Positions 1 through 7,783 of a stretch of 64,000 nt of DNA are shown piece by piece. A model generated the notes under the pieces. That model did not search any database and was not told the origin of the DNA. It saw only the letters and a list, made by a program, of their open reading frames with translations. Each line of letters opens with the position of its first letter. Positions within the stretch are counted from its first letter, which is position 1. A program made the translations under genes and the position numbers. The DNA is taken from the NCBI RefSeq assembly GCF_003002095.1, contig NZ_PVZC01000002.1, forward strand, positions 186,001 through 250,000. The letters are read 5' to 3'. This DNA comes from Allonocardiopsis opalescens. Lineage in GTDB: Bacteria > Actinomycetota > Actinomycetes > Streptosporangiales > Streptosporangiaceae.

Positions 1-836
1 CGGAGGGCTGCGCGCTGCTGCGCGGCTGGGGCCTGGAGGTGGAGGTGGCGCCGCATGTGCTGCGGCGGCACCGCTCGCTGCCGCACCTGGCCGGCTCCGA
101 CGCGGGGAAGGTCGACGACCTGCAGGCGGCCTGGCTGGATCCGGGGGTGGCGGCGGTGCTGTGCGCGCGGGGCGGCTACGGCGCGCACCGGATCGTGGAC
201 CTGCTGGACTGGGCGGCGCTGGCGGCGGCGCCGCCGAAGGTGCTGGCCGGGTTCAGCGACGTCACCGCCCTGCACACCGCCTTCGCGGTCCGGCTCGGCC
301 TGTCCACCCTGCACGCGCCGATGCCGGGCAGTCCGCTGCTCACCGGTGACGAGCGCGGCCAGGAGCTGCTGCGCCGCGCCCTGTTCGAGCCGGAGTCGGT
401 CCAGGTGCTGGGCGGCCCCGACGCGGTGCCCCTGGTCGGCGGGCGGGCGCGCGGGATCACGGTGGGCGGCTGCGCGAGCCTGCTCGCCGCCGACCTGGGC
501 ACCCCCACCGCGCTGCCGGGGGCGCGCGGCGGCATCCTGCTGCTGGAGGACATCGGCGAGGAGCCGGGGCGGCTGGACCGGATCCTCACCCAGCTGCTGC
601 GCAGCGGCTGGCTGGACGGGGTGGCCGGGATCGCGCTGGGTTCGTGGGAGGACTGCGGCCCTCCCGAGGTGCTGCGGGCGCTGATGCTGGACCGGCTCGG
701 CCCGCTGGGGGTGCCGATCGTGTGGGAGCACGGCTTCGGCCACTGCGGCAGCCAGTTCACCGTGCCGCTGGGGGTGCCGGCGGTGCTGGACGCCGACGCG
801 GGCCTGCTCACCCTGGAGCTGCCGGCGCTGCGCTGA
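1..836 (+). CDS. LD-carboxypeptidase, S66 family (5' truncated by window edge)
   Basis: Muramoyltetrapeptide carboxypeptidase-like serine peptidase; the family removes the terminal D-Ala from L,D-linked muropeptides during peptidoglycan recycling. The frame is open from base 3, so the start and roughly 30-40 N-terminal residues lie outside the window; the GTG at 39 is internal. The family landmarks are visible: GFSDVTALH containing the nucleophilic Ser, LLLEDIGEEPGRLDR with the catalytic Glu, and EHGFGHCG with the catalytic His near the C-terminus. It converges on a peptide ABC transporter operon, which fits a role in wall-peptide recovery, although the two are separate transcripts. Family assignment is firm; the exact substrate is inferred. 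Confidence 0.88.
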   Translation, partial: EGCALLRGWGLEVEVAPHVLRRHRSLPHLAGSDAGKVDDLQAAWLDPGVAAVLCARGGYGAHRIVDLLDWAALAAAPPKVLAGFSDVTALHTAFAVRLGLSTLHAPMPGSPLLTGDERGQELLRRALFEPESVQVLGGPDAVPLVGGRARGITVGGCASLLAADLGTPTALPGARGGILLLEDIGEEPGRLDRILTQLLRSGWLDGVAGIALGSWEDCGPPEVLRALMLDRLGPLGVPIVWEHGFGHCGSQFTVPLGVPAVLDADAGLLTLELPALR

Positions 837-847
837 GGCGCGGCGGC

Positions 848-1918
848 TCAGGCGCGGGCGCGCGCCGCGGCGTAGTGGCAGGCGGCCTGGGCCTCGCCGG
901 AGCCGGCCAGGATGGCGGGGTCCTCGGTCTGGCAGCGCTCGGCGACCCCCGCCTCCTCGGCGGCGCCCGAGGCCAGGATCGGGCAGCGCACGTGGAAGCG
1001 GCAGCCGGGCGGCACCCGGGAGGGGTCGGGCGGCTCGCCCGACAGCACCACCGGGATGCCCGCCCGCGCCTCGGGCAGCACCGACAGCAGCGCCTGCGTG
1101 TAGGGGTGCTCGGGGGCGACCAGGATCTTCTCCACCGGCCCGGTCTCCACGATCCTGCCCAGGTACATCACCGCGACCCGGTCGGCGATGTTCCAGGCCA
1201 GGCCGAGGTCGTGCGTGACGACCAGCGCGGACAGGCCGAGTTCGTCGCGCAGCCGCAGCAGCAGCGCCAGGATCTCGCCGCGCACGGAGGCGTCCAGGGA
1301 GGCGACGGGCTCGTCGGCCACGATCACCTTCGGCTCCAGCACCAGCGCTCCGGCGATCACCACCCGCTGCCGCTGGCCGCCGGACAGCTCGTGCGGGTAG
1401 CGCAGGAAGAAGCGCTCGGGCGGGCGCAGCCCGGCGCGGGCCAGCGCGTCGGCGACCCGCTCGCGTTCGTCGGCGGCGCCGCCGTGGATGCGCAGCCCCT
1501 CGGCGACGGCCTCGTAGACGGTGTGCCGGGGGTTGAGCGAGCCGGCGGGGTCCTGGAGGACCAGCTGCACCTCGCGCCGGTAGGCGCGCAGCGCCCGGCT
1601 GCGGTAGGACAGCGGCCGCCCGGCGTAGCTGACGGTGCCCGCGCTGGGCCGCTCCAGGCCGAGCAGGGTGCGGGCCAGGGTGGTCTTCCCGCAGCCGGAC
1701 TCGCCGACCAGGGCGACGATCTCGCCGGCGCCCACGTCCAGGTGCACGCCGTCGACCGCCCGCGCCGGCGGTGCGCCGCGCCGTCCGGCGAAGCGCACCG
1801 ACAGGCCGGCGGCGCTGAGCACCGGCACGGCGGTCCGGGGCTCGGCGGGCTCGGCGGTCCGCTCGGTCACCGCGTCGCTGATGGGGACCACTCCCTCTCC
1901 ACTGCTGGGGCCGGGCAC
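848..1918 (-). CDS. Peptide ABC transporter ATP-binding protein, DppF/OppF type
   Basis: Second ATPase of a dipeptide/oligopeptide/nickel-type importer, 356 aa. Walker A is GESGCGKTT, the signature is LSGGQRQRV and Walker B is VIVADEP. The C-terminal oligo_HPY extension carries the paired Cys motif PPGCRFHVRCP. The ATG start lies 4 bases after the stop of the partner ATPase, so translation is probably coupled. This is the last gene of a five-gene minus-strand operon (binding protein, two permeases, two ATPases). Its N-terminal 30 residues are Glu/Pro/Ala-rich and precede the first beta strand. Peptide specificity is inferred from family alone. Confidence 0.9.
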   Translation of the reverse strand: MPGPSSGEGVVPISDAVTERTAEPAEPRTAVPVLSAAGLSVRFAGRRGAPPARAVDGVHLDVGAGEIVALVGESGCGKTTLARTLLGLERPSAGTVSYAGRPLSYRSRALRAYRREVQLVLQDPAGSLNPRHTVYEAVAEGLRIHGGAADERERVADALARAGLRPPERFFLRYPHELSGGQRQRVVIAGALVLEPKVIVADEPVASLDASVRGEILALLLRLRDELGLSALVVTHDLGLAWNIADRVAVMYLGRIVETGPVEKILVAPEHPYTQALLSVLPEARAGIPVVLSGEPPDPSRVPPGCRFHVRCPILASGAAEEAGVAERCQTEDPAILAGSGEAQAACHYAAARARA

Positions 1919-1922
1919 GGCG

Positions 1923-2957
1923 CTACTCCGGCGCGGGCCGCCCGGCCGCCGCCGCGGCGCCGGGCGCCGACTCGGGGAGCAGGGCGTCGAGTTCGGCCGG
2001 GTCCAGGACCTTGATGCAGGCGGCGGTGCGGTCGGGCCCGGCCGGCCACAGGGCGGGGTCGACCCGGGCGCAGGCGTCGACGGAGACCGGGCAGCGGGGG
2101 CGGAAGGAGCAGCCGGAGGGCAGGTCGGCGGGGTCGGGCGGGTCGCCGGCCAGGCCGCGCGGGTTGCGGCGGGAGGAGGCGTCGCCGATGGTGGGGAAGG
2201 CGGCGGCCAGCGCCCGGCCGTAGGGGTGGCGGGCCGAGCGGAAGACCTCTTCGGCGGGGCCGTCCTCCACGATCCGCCCGGCGTACATGACGGCCAGCCG
2301 GTCGCAGGTGTCGGCGAGCACCGCCAGGTCGTGGCTGATCATCATCATGCCGATGCCGTGCTCGGCGACCAGTTGCTTGAGCAGCCGCAGGATCTGCGCC
2401 TGGATCATCACGTCCAGCGCGGTGGTGGGCTCGTCGGCCACGATCAGCTGCGGTTCGCAGGCCAGCGCCATGGCGATCATGACGCGCTGCCGCTGGCCGC
2501 CGGACAGCTCGTGCGGGAAGGCGTCGGCGCGGGCGGCGGGCAGCCCGACCTGCTCCAGCAGGGTGCGGGCCCGCAGGGCCGCCTCGCGGGGGCTGCCGAG
2601 GCCGTGCAGCACGATCGGCTCGGCGATCTGGGCGCCGATGCGGTGCAGCGCGTTCAGGGAGTGCATGGCGCCCTGGAAGACGATGGAGGCGCCGGCCCAG
2701 CGCACGGCGCGCAGCCGGCCCCAGCGCATGGTCAGCACGTCCTCGCCGTCCAGCAGGATCTCGCCGGACAGGCTCGCGCCGCGCGGCAGCAGCCGGAGCA
2801 GGGCCAGCGCCATGGTGGACTTGCCGCAGCCGGACTCCCCGGCCAGACCGAGGGTCTGGCCGGGGCCCAGCCGCAGGTCCACGCCGCGCACGGCCGGGAC
2901 GGCACCGTGTGCGGCCTGGTAGGTGACGGTCAGCCCTCTGACCTCCAGCAGGCTCAT
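1923..2957 (-). CDS. Peptide ABC transporter ATP-binding protein, DppD/OppD type
   Basis: First ATPase of the importer, 344 aa. Walker A GESGCGKST, LSGGQRQRVMIA signature, Walker B LIVADEPTTALD, and a C-terminal oligo_HPY region with PSGCSFRPRCP are all present. I chose the ATG at 2957 (MSLLEVRGLTV) because it overlaps the upstream permease stop by four bases (ATGA) and places the first strand of the ATPase fold directly after the start. A longer frame runs further upstream but only overlaps the permease gene. It pairs with the DppF-type ATPase to power the two permeases. Confidence 0.9.
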   Translation of the reverse strand: MSLLEVRGLTVTYQAAHGAVPAVRGVDLRLGPGQTLGLAGESGCGKSTMALALLRLLPRGASLSGEILLDGEDVLTMRWGRLRAVRWAGASIVFQGAMHSLNALHRIGAQIAEPIVLHGLGSPREAALRARTLLEQVGLPAARADAFPHELSGGQRQRVMIAMALACEPQLIVADEPTTALDVMIQAQILRLLKQLVAEHGIGMMMISHDLAVLADTCDRLAVMYAGRIVEDGPAEEVFRSARHPYGRALAAAFPTIGDASSRRNPRGLAGDPPDPADLPSGCSFRPRCPVSVDACARVDPALWPAGPDRTAACIKVLDPAELDALLPESAPGAAAAAGRPAPE

Positions 2958-3865
2958 CGCGCCTCCCTCAGCCGGGGGTTGAGCACGTTCTCGATGGCGC
3001 GCCCGCACAGGGTGAAGGAGAGCGCGACGGCGGCGATGGCCAGCCCGGGCGGCACCAGGTACCACCAGACGCCGGAGCTGACCGCCCCGGCGGCGCGCGC
3101 CTGCTGGAGGGTGCCGCCCCACGACACCACGGTGGGGTCGCCCAGGCCGAGGAAGGCGAGGGTGGATTCGGCGACGATGGAGGTGGCGACCAGCAGGGTG
3201 GTCTGGGCGAGCACCAGCGGCATCACATTGGGCAGCACGTGGCGCACCATGATGTGGGCGTGGCCGCCGCCCAGCGCACGGGCCCGCTCGATGTAGGGGC
3301 GGGCCTCCACGGCGAGGGTCTGGGCGCGCACCAGCCGGGCGGTGGTGGGCCAGGCGGTGAGGCCGATGGCGAGGACGACCGTGGCGACGCTGCGGCTGAG
3401 CACGGTGGCCAGCGCGATGGCCAGCACCAGGTTGGGCAGCACCAGGAACCAGTCGGTGATCCGCATCATCACCGTGGCCGACCAGCCGCCGAAGTGCCCG
3501 GCGACGATGCCGACCAGCGCGCCCAGCGCCACCGAGACGAAGGTGGCGAGCAGGCCGACGGCCAGCGACATCCGCGAGCCCCAGATGAGCAGGTCGAGCA
3601 TTGAGCGGCCGAAGTTGTCGGTGCCCAGCGGGTACTCCCAGCTGGGCGGGGCCAGTACGGGGCCGTCGGCGTGGATGACGCTGAGCTGCTGCGGCCCCAG
3701 GTACAGCGGCGCGGTGAGCGCGACCAGCCCGAACAGCAGCAGCGCGGCCAGGCCGTACAGCCCGGCCGGGTTGGCGCGGTAGTCGCGCCAGAAGGCGGCC
3801 AGGGCGCGGCGGCGCCGCGCCCAGGCGACGTCGGTGGGCACCGGCGCGGGCGCCTGGCCGCTCAC
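2954..3865 (-). CDS. Peptide ABC transporter permease, DppC/OppC type
   Basis: Inner-membrane permease of 303 aa with an N-terminal segment followed by a BPD_transp_1 domain. The N-terminus (FWRDYRANPAGLYGL, then a hydrophobic helix) is the OppC_N signature, and the EAA-like loop reads ARALGGGHAHIMVRHVLPN. The GTG start at 3865 overlaps the stop of the DppB-type permease (GTGA), and the stop overlaps the downstream ATPase start. It forms the translocation pore with the DppB-type partner. Length and topology are normal for the family. Confidence 0.9.
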   Translation of the reverse strand: MSGQAPAPVPTDVAWARRRRALAAFWRDYRANPAGLYGLAALLLFGLVALTAPLYLGPQQLSVIHADGPVLAPPSWEYPLGTDNFGRSMLDLLIWGSRMSLAVGLLATFVSVALGALVGIVAGHFGGWSATVMMRITDWFLVLPNLVLAIALATVLSRSVATVVLAIGLTAWPTTARLVRAQTLAVEARPYIERARALGGGHAHIMVRHVLPNVMPLVLAQTTLLVATSIVAESTLAFLGLGDPTVVSWGGTLQQARAAGAVSSGVWWYLVPPGLAIAAVALSFTLCGRAIENVLNPRLREAR

Positions 3866-4902
3866 CGGCCCACCCGCGGGTCCAGCAGCGGGTAGAGCAG
3901 GTCCGCGATCAGGTTCATCAGGATCACCGAGGCCGAGAAGAAGACGAACATGGCCTGCACCATGGGCAGGTCGGGCACTCCCAGGGCCTCGTAGAACAGC
4001 GAGCCGAGGCCGGGCCAGGAGAACACCGTCTCCACCAGGATGGTGCCCGCCACCACCTGGCCGAGGTTGACGAAGATGAGGGTGACGGTGGGCAGCAGGG
4101 CGTTGCGCACGGCGTGGCGGCGGCGGACCAGGTCGTCGCGGAGCCCCTTGGCACGCGCGGTGACCAGGTAGTCCGAGCCCATCTCGTCCAGCAGCGAGGA
4201 GCGCATCACCATCAGGTACTGGGCGTAGACGACGGCGACGAAGGTGGTGACCGGCAGCACCATGTGGTGCAGCACGTCGAGCGCGGCGCCGATCCCGTCG
4301 GGGGCCTGCGGGCTGATCATGCCGCCGGTTGGGAAGAGGCCCGAGGGCAGCGGCCCGGCGCCGGAGGCGAAGACGACGATGAGCAGCAGGCCCAGCCAGA
4401 AGGTGGGGACCGACCACAGGGTGAGGGCGACACCGGTGTTCACCCGGTCGCCGACGCCGCCGCGGTACCAGGCGGCGCGGGTGCCCAGCCACAGGCCGAG
4501 GGCGGCGGCGATGAGGGTGGCGGTGCCCACCAGCAGCAGGGTGGGGGCGAGCCGCTGGGCGATCAGCTCGGTGACCGGCACCCGGTACTGGTAGGAGGTG
4601 CCGAAGTCTCCGCTGAGCATGCCGAACAGGTAGTCGGCGAACTGGCGCCACAGCGGCTGGTCCAGGCCGTACTCGGCGCGCAGCGCCTCCAGCTGCTCGC
4701 GGCTGACGGCGCGGCCGTGGGTCATCGCCCGCACGGGGTCGCCGGGCAGCACCCGGAACAGGAAGAAGGCGCTGACGATCACGGCCAGCAGCGAGGCGGC
4801 CGCGCTGGCCAGCCGGCCGGCGAGGTAGCGGCCGGTGCCGCCGAACCCGCCCCCGCGTGCGTCGGCGGGGGCGGGTGGGCGGGTGGTCGTCTCCTGGGCC
4901 AT
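3862..4902 (-). CDS. Peptide ABC transporter permease, DppB/OppB type
   Basis: Inner-membrane permease, 346 aa. The typical DppB N-terminus is visible after a polar leader of about 25 residues: a membrane helix, then FRVLPGDPVRAMTHGRAVS and the long LRAEYGLDQPLWRQFADYLFGMLSGDFGTSY segment spread over residues 50-105. The EAA-like loop is TARAKGLRDDLVRRRHAVRNALLP. The start lies 19 bases after the stop of the binding protein. It is the first permease gene of the operon and is translationally coupled to the DppC-type gene. Confidence 0.9.
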   Translation of the reverse strand: MAQETTTRPPAPADARGGGFGGTGRYLAGRLASAAASLLAVIVSAFFLFRVLPGDPVRAMTHGRAVSREQLEALRAEYGLDQPLWRQFADYLFGMLSGDFGTSYQYRVPVTELIAQRLAPTLLLVGTATLIAAALGLWLGTRAAWYRGGVGDRVNTGVALTLWSVPTFWLGLLLIVVFASGAGPLPSGLFPTGGMISPQAPDGIGAALDVLHHMVLPVTTFVAVVYAQYLMVMRSSLLDEMGSDYLVTARAKGLRDDLVRRRHAVRNALLPTVTLIFVNLGQVVAGTILVETVFSWPGLGSLFYEALGVPDLPMVQAMFVFFSASVILMNLIADLLYPLLDPRVGR

Positions 4903-4921
4903 GGATTTCCGGTTCCGGCCG

Positions 4922-6757
4922 CTACTCGCGGTCGTCCGCGGTGGCCGAGGAGCGGCGCCGCCACAGCAGGACGCCGAGTCCGGCGGCCACGACGACGGCG
5001 GCGCCGACGCCGATCCACAGCAGCGGCGAGTTGCCGGCGCCCTCGGGCCGCGGCGCGGCGGGCTGCGCCGACCAGAAGCTCCAGTGGCCGTCCTGGCCCC
5101 AGATGTTGCCGCCGGGGTCGGGCTGGACCTGGATGGAGGCGATCTGGTCGGACCGGTACGCCTCGACGGCGTTGGGGTAGCTGAGGACGTTCACCACGGC
5201 GGACTCGTACAGGATCTCCTGCATCTGCCGGACGGTCTCGGCGCGGGCCGCGGGGTCGGTCTCGGCGGCCTGCCGCTCGTACAGCTCGTCGTACTCCTCG
5301 TCGCAGAAGTAGGCGTCGGACTGCATGGAGCCGCCCTCCTCGCGGGGCAGCGCGTCGCAGCGGTGGATGGCGAGCACGTAGTCGGGGTCGGGGTTGACGT
5401 TCCAGCCGGTGAAGATGAGGTCGTACTCTCCGGCGGTCAGCGCGTCGCCGACCTCGGCGACCGGCAGCACCTCGGCCTCGATGCCGATCTCGCCGAGCCA
5501 CTGGGCGAGGAAGTCCGCGGTCTGCACGTAGTTGGGGCGGTCGGCGTGCACGTGGATGCGGAGTGCCATCCGGTCGCCGTCGGGTGAGACGCGGACGCCG
5601 TCGTCGCCGGTCTCGTAGCCGGCCTCGTCGAGGATCTGGTTGGCGAGCTCGGGGTCGTAGTCGATCCGCTGCTCGTCGGTGGGCTCCCAGTGGTAGTCGT
5701 CGTAGCGGCTGGGGATGTAGCCGTGGGCCGCCTCGGCGAAGCCGCCCTCGACCCGCTCGACCAGGGCGTCGCGGTCGATGGCGTGCATGATCGCGGTGCG
5801 CACCTCCTGGTCGCGCAGGGCGGGGTGGCCGTCGCCGAACTCCTCGCCGTCGACGGTCTGCGCGCCGGGGTTGATGGTGAAGCCGAAGAAGCGCTTGCCG
5901 GTGGCGTTGTTGATGGCGATGTTCGGCTCGCCCTCCAGGGAGGCGGCCTGCGCGGGGGTGAGCGGGAGGGTGAGCAGGCTGACCTCGCCGGTGCGCAGCG
6001 CCTCCACCATGGCGTCCTGCTCGGTGTAGAAGCGGAAGACGATCTCGTCGAAGCCCTCGGTCTCGCGCTCGCGCCAGTAGTCGGGGTTGGCCTCCAGCCG
6101 GATGAACTGCTCCGGCTCGTACTCGGTGAGGATGAAGGGGCCGCTGCCGACGATGGGGAACTCGGTGTCGTTGTGGAAGGCGCCGTAGTCCTCGACGTTC
6201 TCCCAGATGTGGCGGGGCAGGATCGGCACGTCGAGGGCGAGCATGGTGGCCTGGGGCTGGGAGAGCTCGATGACGACGGTGTGCTCGTCGGGGGCGGTGA
6301 CGGACTCGAAGTTCTCCACGAAGTTGCCGTTGGCGGTGGCGGCGCCCTCGTCCTCCATCATCGTGGTGAAGGTCCACACGACGTCGTCGGCGGTGAGCGG
6401 CTGGTCGTCGCTCCAGGTCAGGTCCTCGCGCAGGTGGTAGGTCCAGGTGAGGCCGTCGTCGGAGAACTCCCAGGACTCCGCGATCGCGCCGATGGGCTCG
6501 TTGGTCGCCTGGTCGTAGGCGGTCAGGTGCTCGTAGATCAGCCGGTAGATGTTGGTGGTGATGAGCCGCTGCCCGAGGAAGGGGCTGAGGGAGTCGGGCG
6601 TCTGGGCGACGGCGACCGTCATCGTGGTCGGCGCGTCCTCCTCGGCGCTCGCTCCCCCGGCGGTCAGCGGTGTCACCAGCAGCAGGACCGCGAGCGCCCC
6701 GAGCAGCGCGGCGTAGCGCCGCGCTCTGGAGGCCGGTGTCGTCCGGTGGGCCACCAT
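4922..6757 (-). CDS. Extracellular peptide-binding protein (SBP_bac_5) with C-terminal membrane anchor
   Basis: Substrate-binding component, 611 aa from the ATG at 6757, which has GGAGG at suitable spacing. The N-terminus is a signal peptide (Arg-rich start, hydrophobic core ALLGALAVLLLVTPL, then ASAEED). The body is a family 5 solute-binding protein with NIYRLIYEHLTAYD, PIGAIAESWEFSDDGLTWTYHL and GSGPFILTEYEP. There is no lipobox Cys at the signal peptide. Instead residues around 580-600 form a hydrophobic helix followed by WRRRSS, so it appears tethered by a C-terminal transmembrane segment. It is the first gene of the importer operon. Confidence 0.9.
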   Translation of the reverse strand: MVAHRTTPASRARRYAALLGALAVLLLVTPLTAGGASAEEDAPTTMTVAVAQTPDSLSPFLGQRLITTNIYRLIYEHLTAYDQATNEPIGAIAESWEFSDDGLTWTYHLREDLTWSDDQPLTADDVVWTFTTMMEDEGAATANGNFVENFESVTAPDEHTVVIELSQPQATMLALDVPILPRHIWENVEDYGAFHNDTEFPIVGSGPFILTEYEPEQFIRLEANPDYWRERETEGFDEIVFRFYTEQDAMVEALRTGEVSLLTLPLTPAQAASLEGEPNIAINNATGKRFFGFTINPGAQTVDGEEFGDGHPALRDQEVRTAIMHAIDRDALVERVEGGFAEAAHGYIPSRYDDYHWEPTDEQRIDYDPELANQILDEAGYETGDDGVRVSPDGDRMALRIHVHADRPNYVQTADFLAQWLGEIGIEAEVLPVAEVGDALTAGEYDLIFTGWNVNPDPDYVLAIHRCDALPREEGGSMQSDAYFCDEEYDELYERQAAETDPAARAETVRQMQEILYESAVVNVLSYPNAVEAYRSDQIASIQVQPDPGGNIWGQDGHWSFWSAQPAAPRPEGAGNSPLLWIGVGAAVVVAAGLGVLLWRRRSSATADDRE

Positions 6758-7099
6758 GTGTTGCGATCCTCCACTGTCGTGTGGCCGGCGCGGGCCGGCC
6801 GCCGGGTCGGGCAGCTGCCGCCCCGGTGCCGCCGGATCCGGCCGGAGGTCCGGGGGGAGCGGCTGCACGGAGCTTTCCCACGTCGCGCCCGCACTGGCGG
6901 CGGCCGGACAGGTTGGCGGATGTCTACCACCGTCCCCAGAGAGCGTCAACGGCGCAACATGCCGCGCCGAGCCGCCCGGTACGCCCTCCGCTGGGGCATT
7001 TCAGCATGTCGGAGCTGCTGTAGCCAAGTTCCGCCGAGCATGCCGTGCCGCGAAAGTAACCGCCGTGAGATCGAATCGGCGCCGAGCGGGCGCCGCGGC
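6758..7099. other. Intergenic region upstream of the peptide importer operon
   Basis: A 342-base gap between two minus-strand operons. It holds a good promoter for the importer operon (6921-6949, minus strand), leaving a leader of about 150 nt before the binding-protein start. No convincing ORF, RNA gene or riboswitch was recognised. Confidence 0.6.
6921..6949 (-). promoter_or_regulatory. Candidate sigma-70-type promoter for the peptide importer operon
   Basis: On the minus strand TTGACG (6949-6944) and TAGACA (6926-6921) are separated by exactly 17 bases, close to the HrdB-type consensus. It lies about 160 bases upstream of the binding-protein start. Confidence 0.5.
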
Positions 7100-7783
7100 T
7101 CAGCCGGGCGGCGGACCGCCGGGGCCGGGCGGGTCCTCGGCGCGGGCGCGCGCCTCCAGGTCCAGGCGCTGCACGATGGTGTCCTGGACGGTGTCGTCGG
7201 CGACCCGGCGCACCACCGATTCGAGCCGGTCGCCGACGGCGCCGAGCTGCTCGGCCAGCTCCTGGGCGGCGGTGGTGCCGTTGGGGCCGAGCGCGATGGG
7301 CAGGTGGTGGGGCAGCCGGTGGTAGTTGCGGAAGATCGTCGGCAGGTCGCGCACCAGCAGCGCCTGGGTGGCGGCCAGCTCGTCGGGGCGCCCGGCCAGC
7401 CGCTCGGGCTCGGCCAGCAGCCAGTCCAGGGAGGCGGTGACGCGCTCCAGCGGCGGCAGCGCCTCGGCGGGCAGCCGGCGCCGGTTGACCCACAGCTCGT
7501 CCACCAGCCGGTTCTGCCGGGCGCGCAGCTCGGCGACCTCGGCGGCCAGCGGCTCGGCCCGCACCACCGGGCCGGGGGTGGGCCACAGGCCGGCGGCGAG
7601 CAGCGCGCCGATCAGGTAGCCGGCCGGAGCCAGCCACCACAGGCCCGGCGGGACGGCGCCGGCCAGCGGCGGCAGCAGGCCGAGCACGGCGCCGGCCAGC
7701 CCGGCCAGGTTCTCGTGCGACTCGGCGTAGCGGGCCAGCCGGGCCAGCGGCCGGGGCCGGGGCGCGGGCTCACTGGTATCCAC
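7100..7783 (-). CDS. Membrane protein, possibly XpaC-like, in the TelA operon
   Basis: 227-aa protein from the GTG at 7783, which overlaps the stop of the upstream VWA gene by 14 bases. Residues about 25-43 and 46-64 form two hydrophobic segments with almost no loop (GLAGAVLGLLPPLAGA, then WWLAPAGYLIGALLAAGLW). A charged helical cytoplasmic region follows (LAAEVAELRARQNRLVDELW; FRNYHRLPHHLPIALG). In many Gram-positive bacteria TelA genes sit beside XpaC (5-bromo-4-chloroindolyl phosphate hydrolysis family) genes with a similar two-helix start, so that is my best guess. I did not recognise a definitive motif. It is the last gene of the operon. Confidence 0.5.
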   Translation of the reverse strand: MDTSEPAPRPRPLARLARYAESHENLAGLAGAVLGLLPPLAGAVPPGLWWLAPAGYLIGALLAAGLWPTPGPVVRAEPLAAEVAELRARQNRLVDELWVNRRRLPAEALPPLERVTASLDWLLAEPERLAGRPDELAATQALLVRDLPTIFRNYHRLPHHLPIALGPNGTTAAQELAEQLGAVGDRLESVVRRVADDTVQDTIVQRLDLEARARAEDPPGPGGPPPG

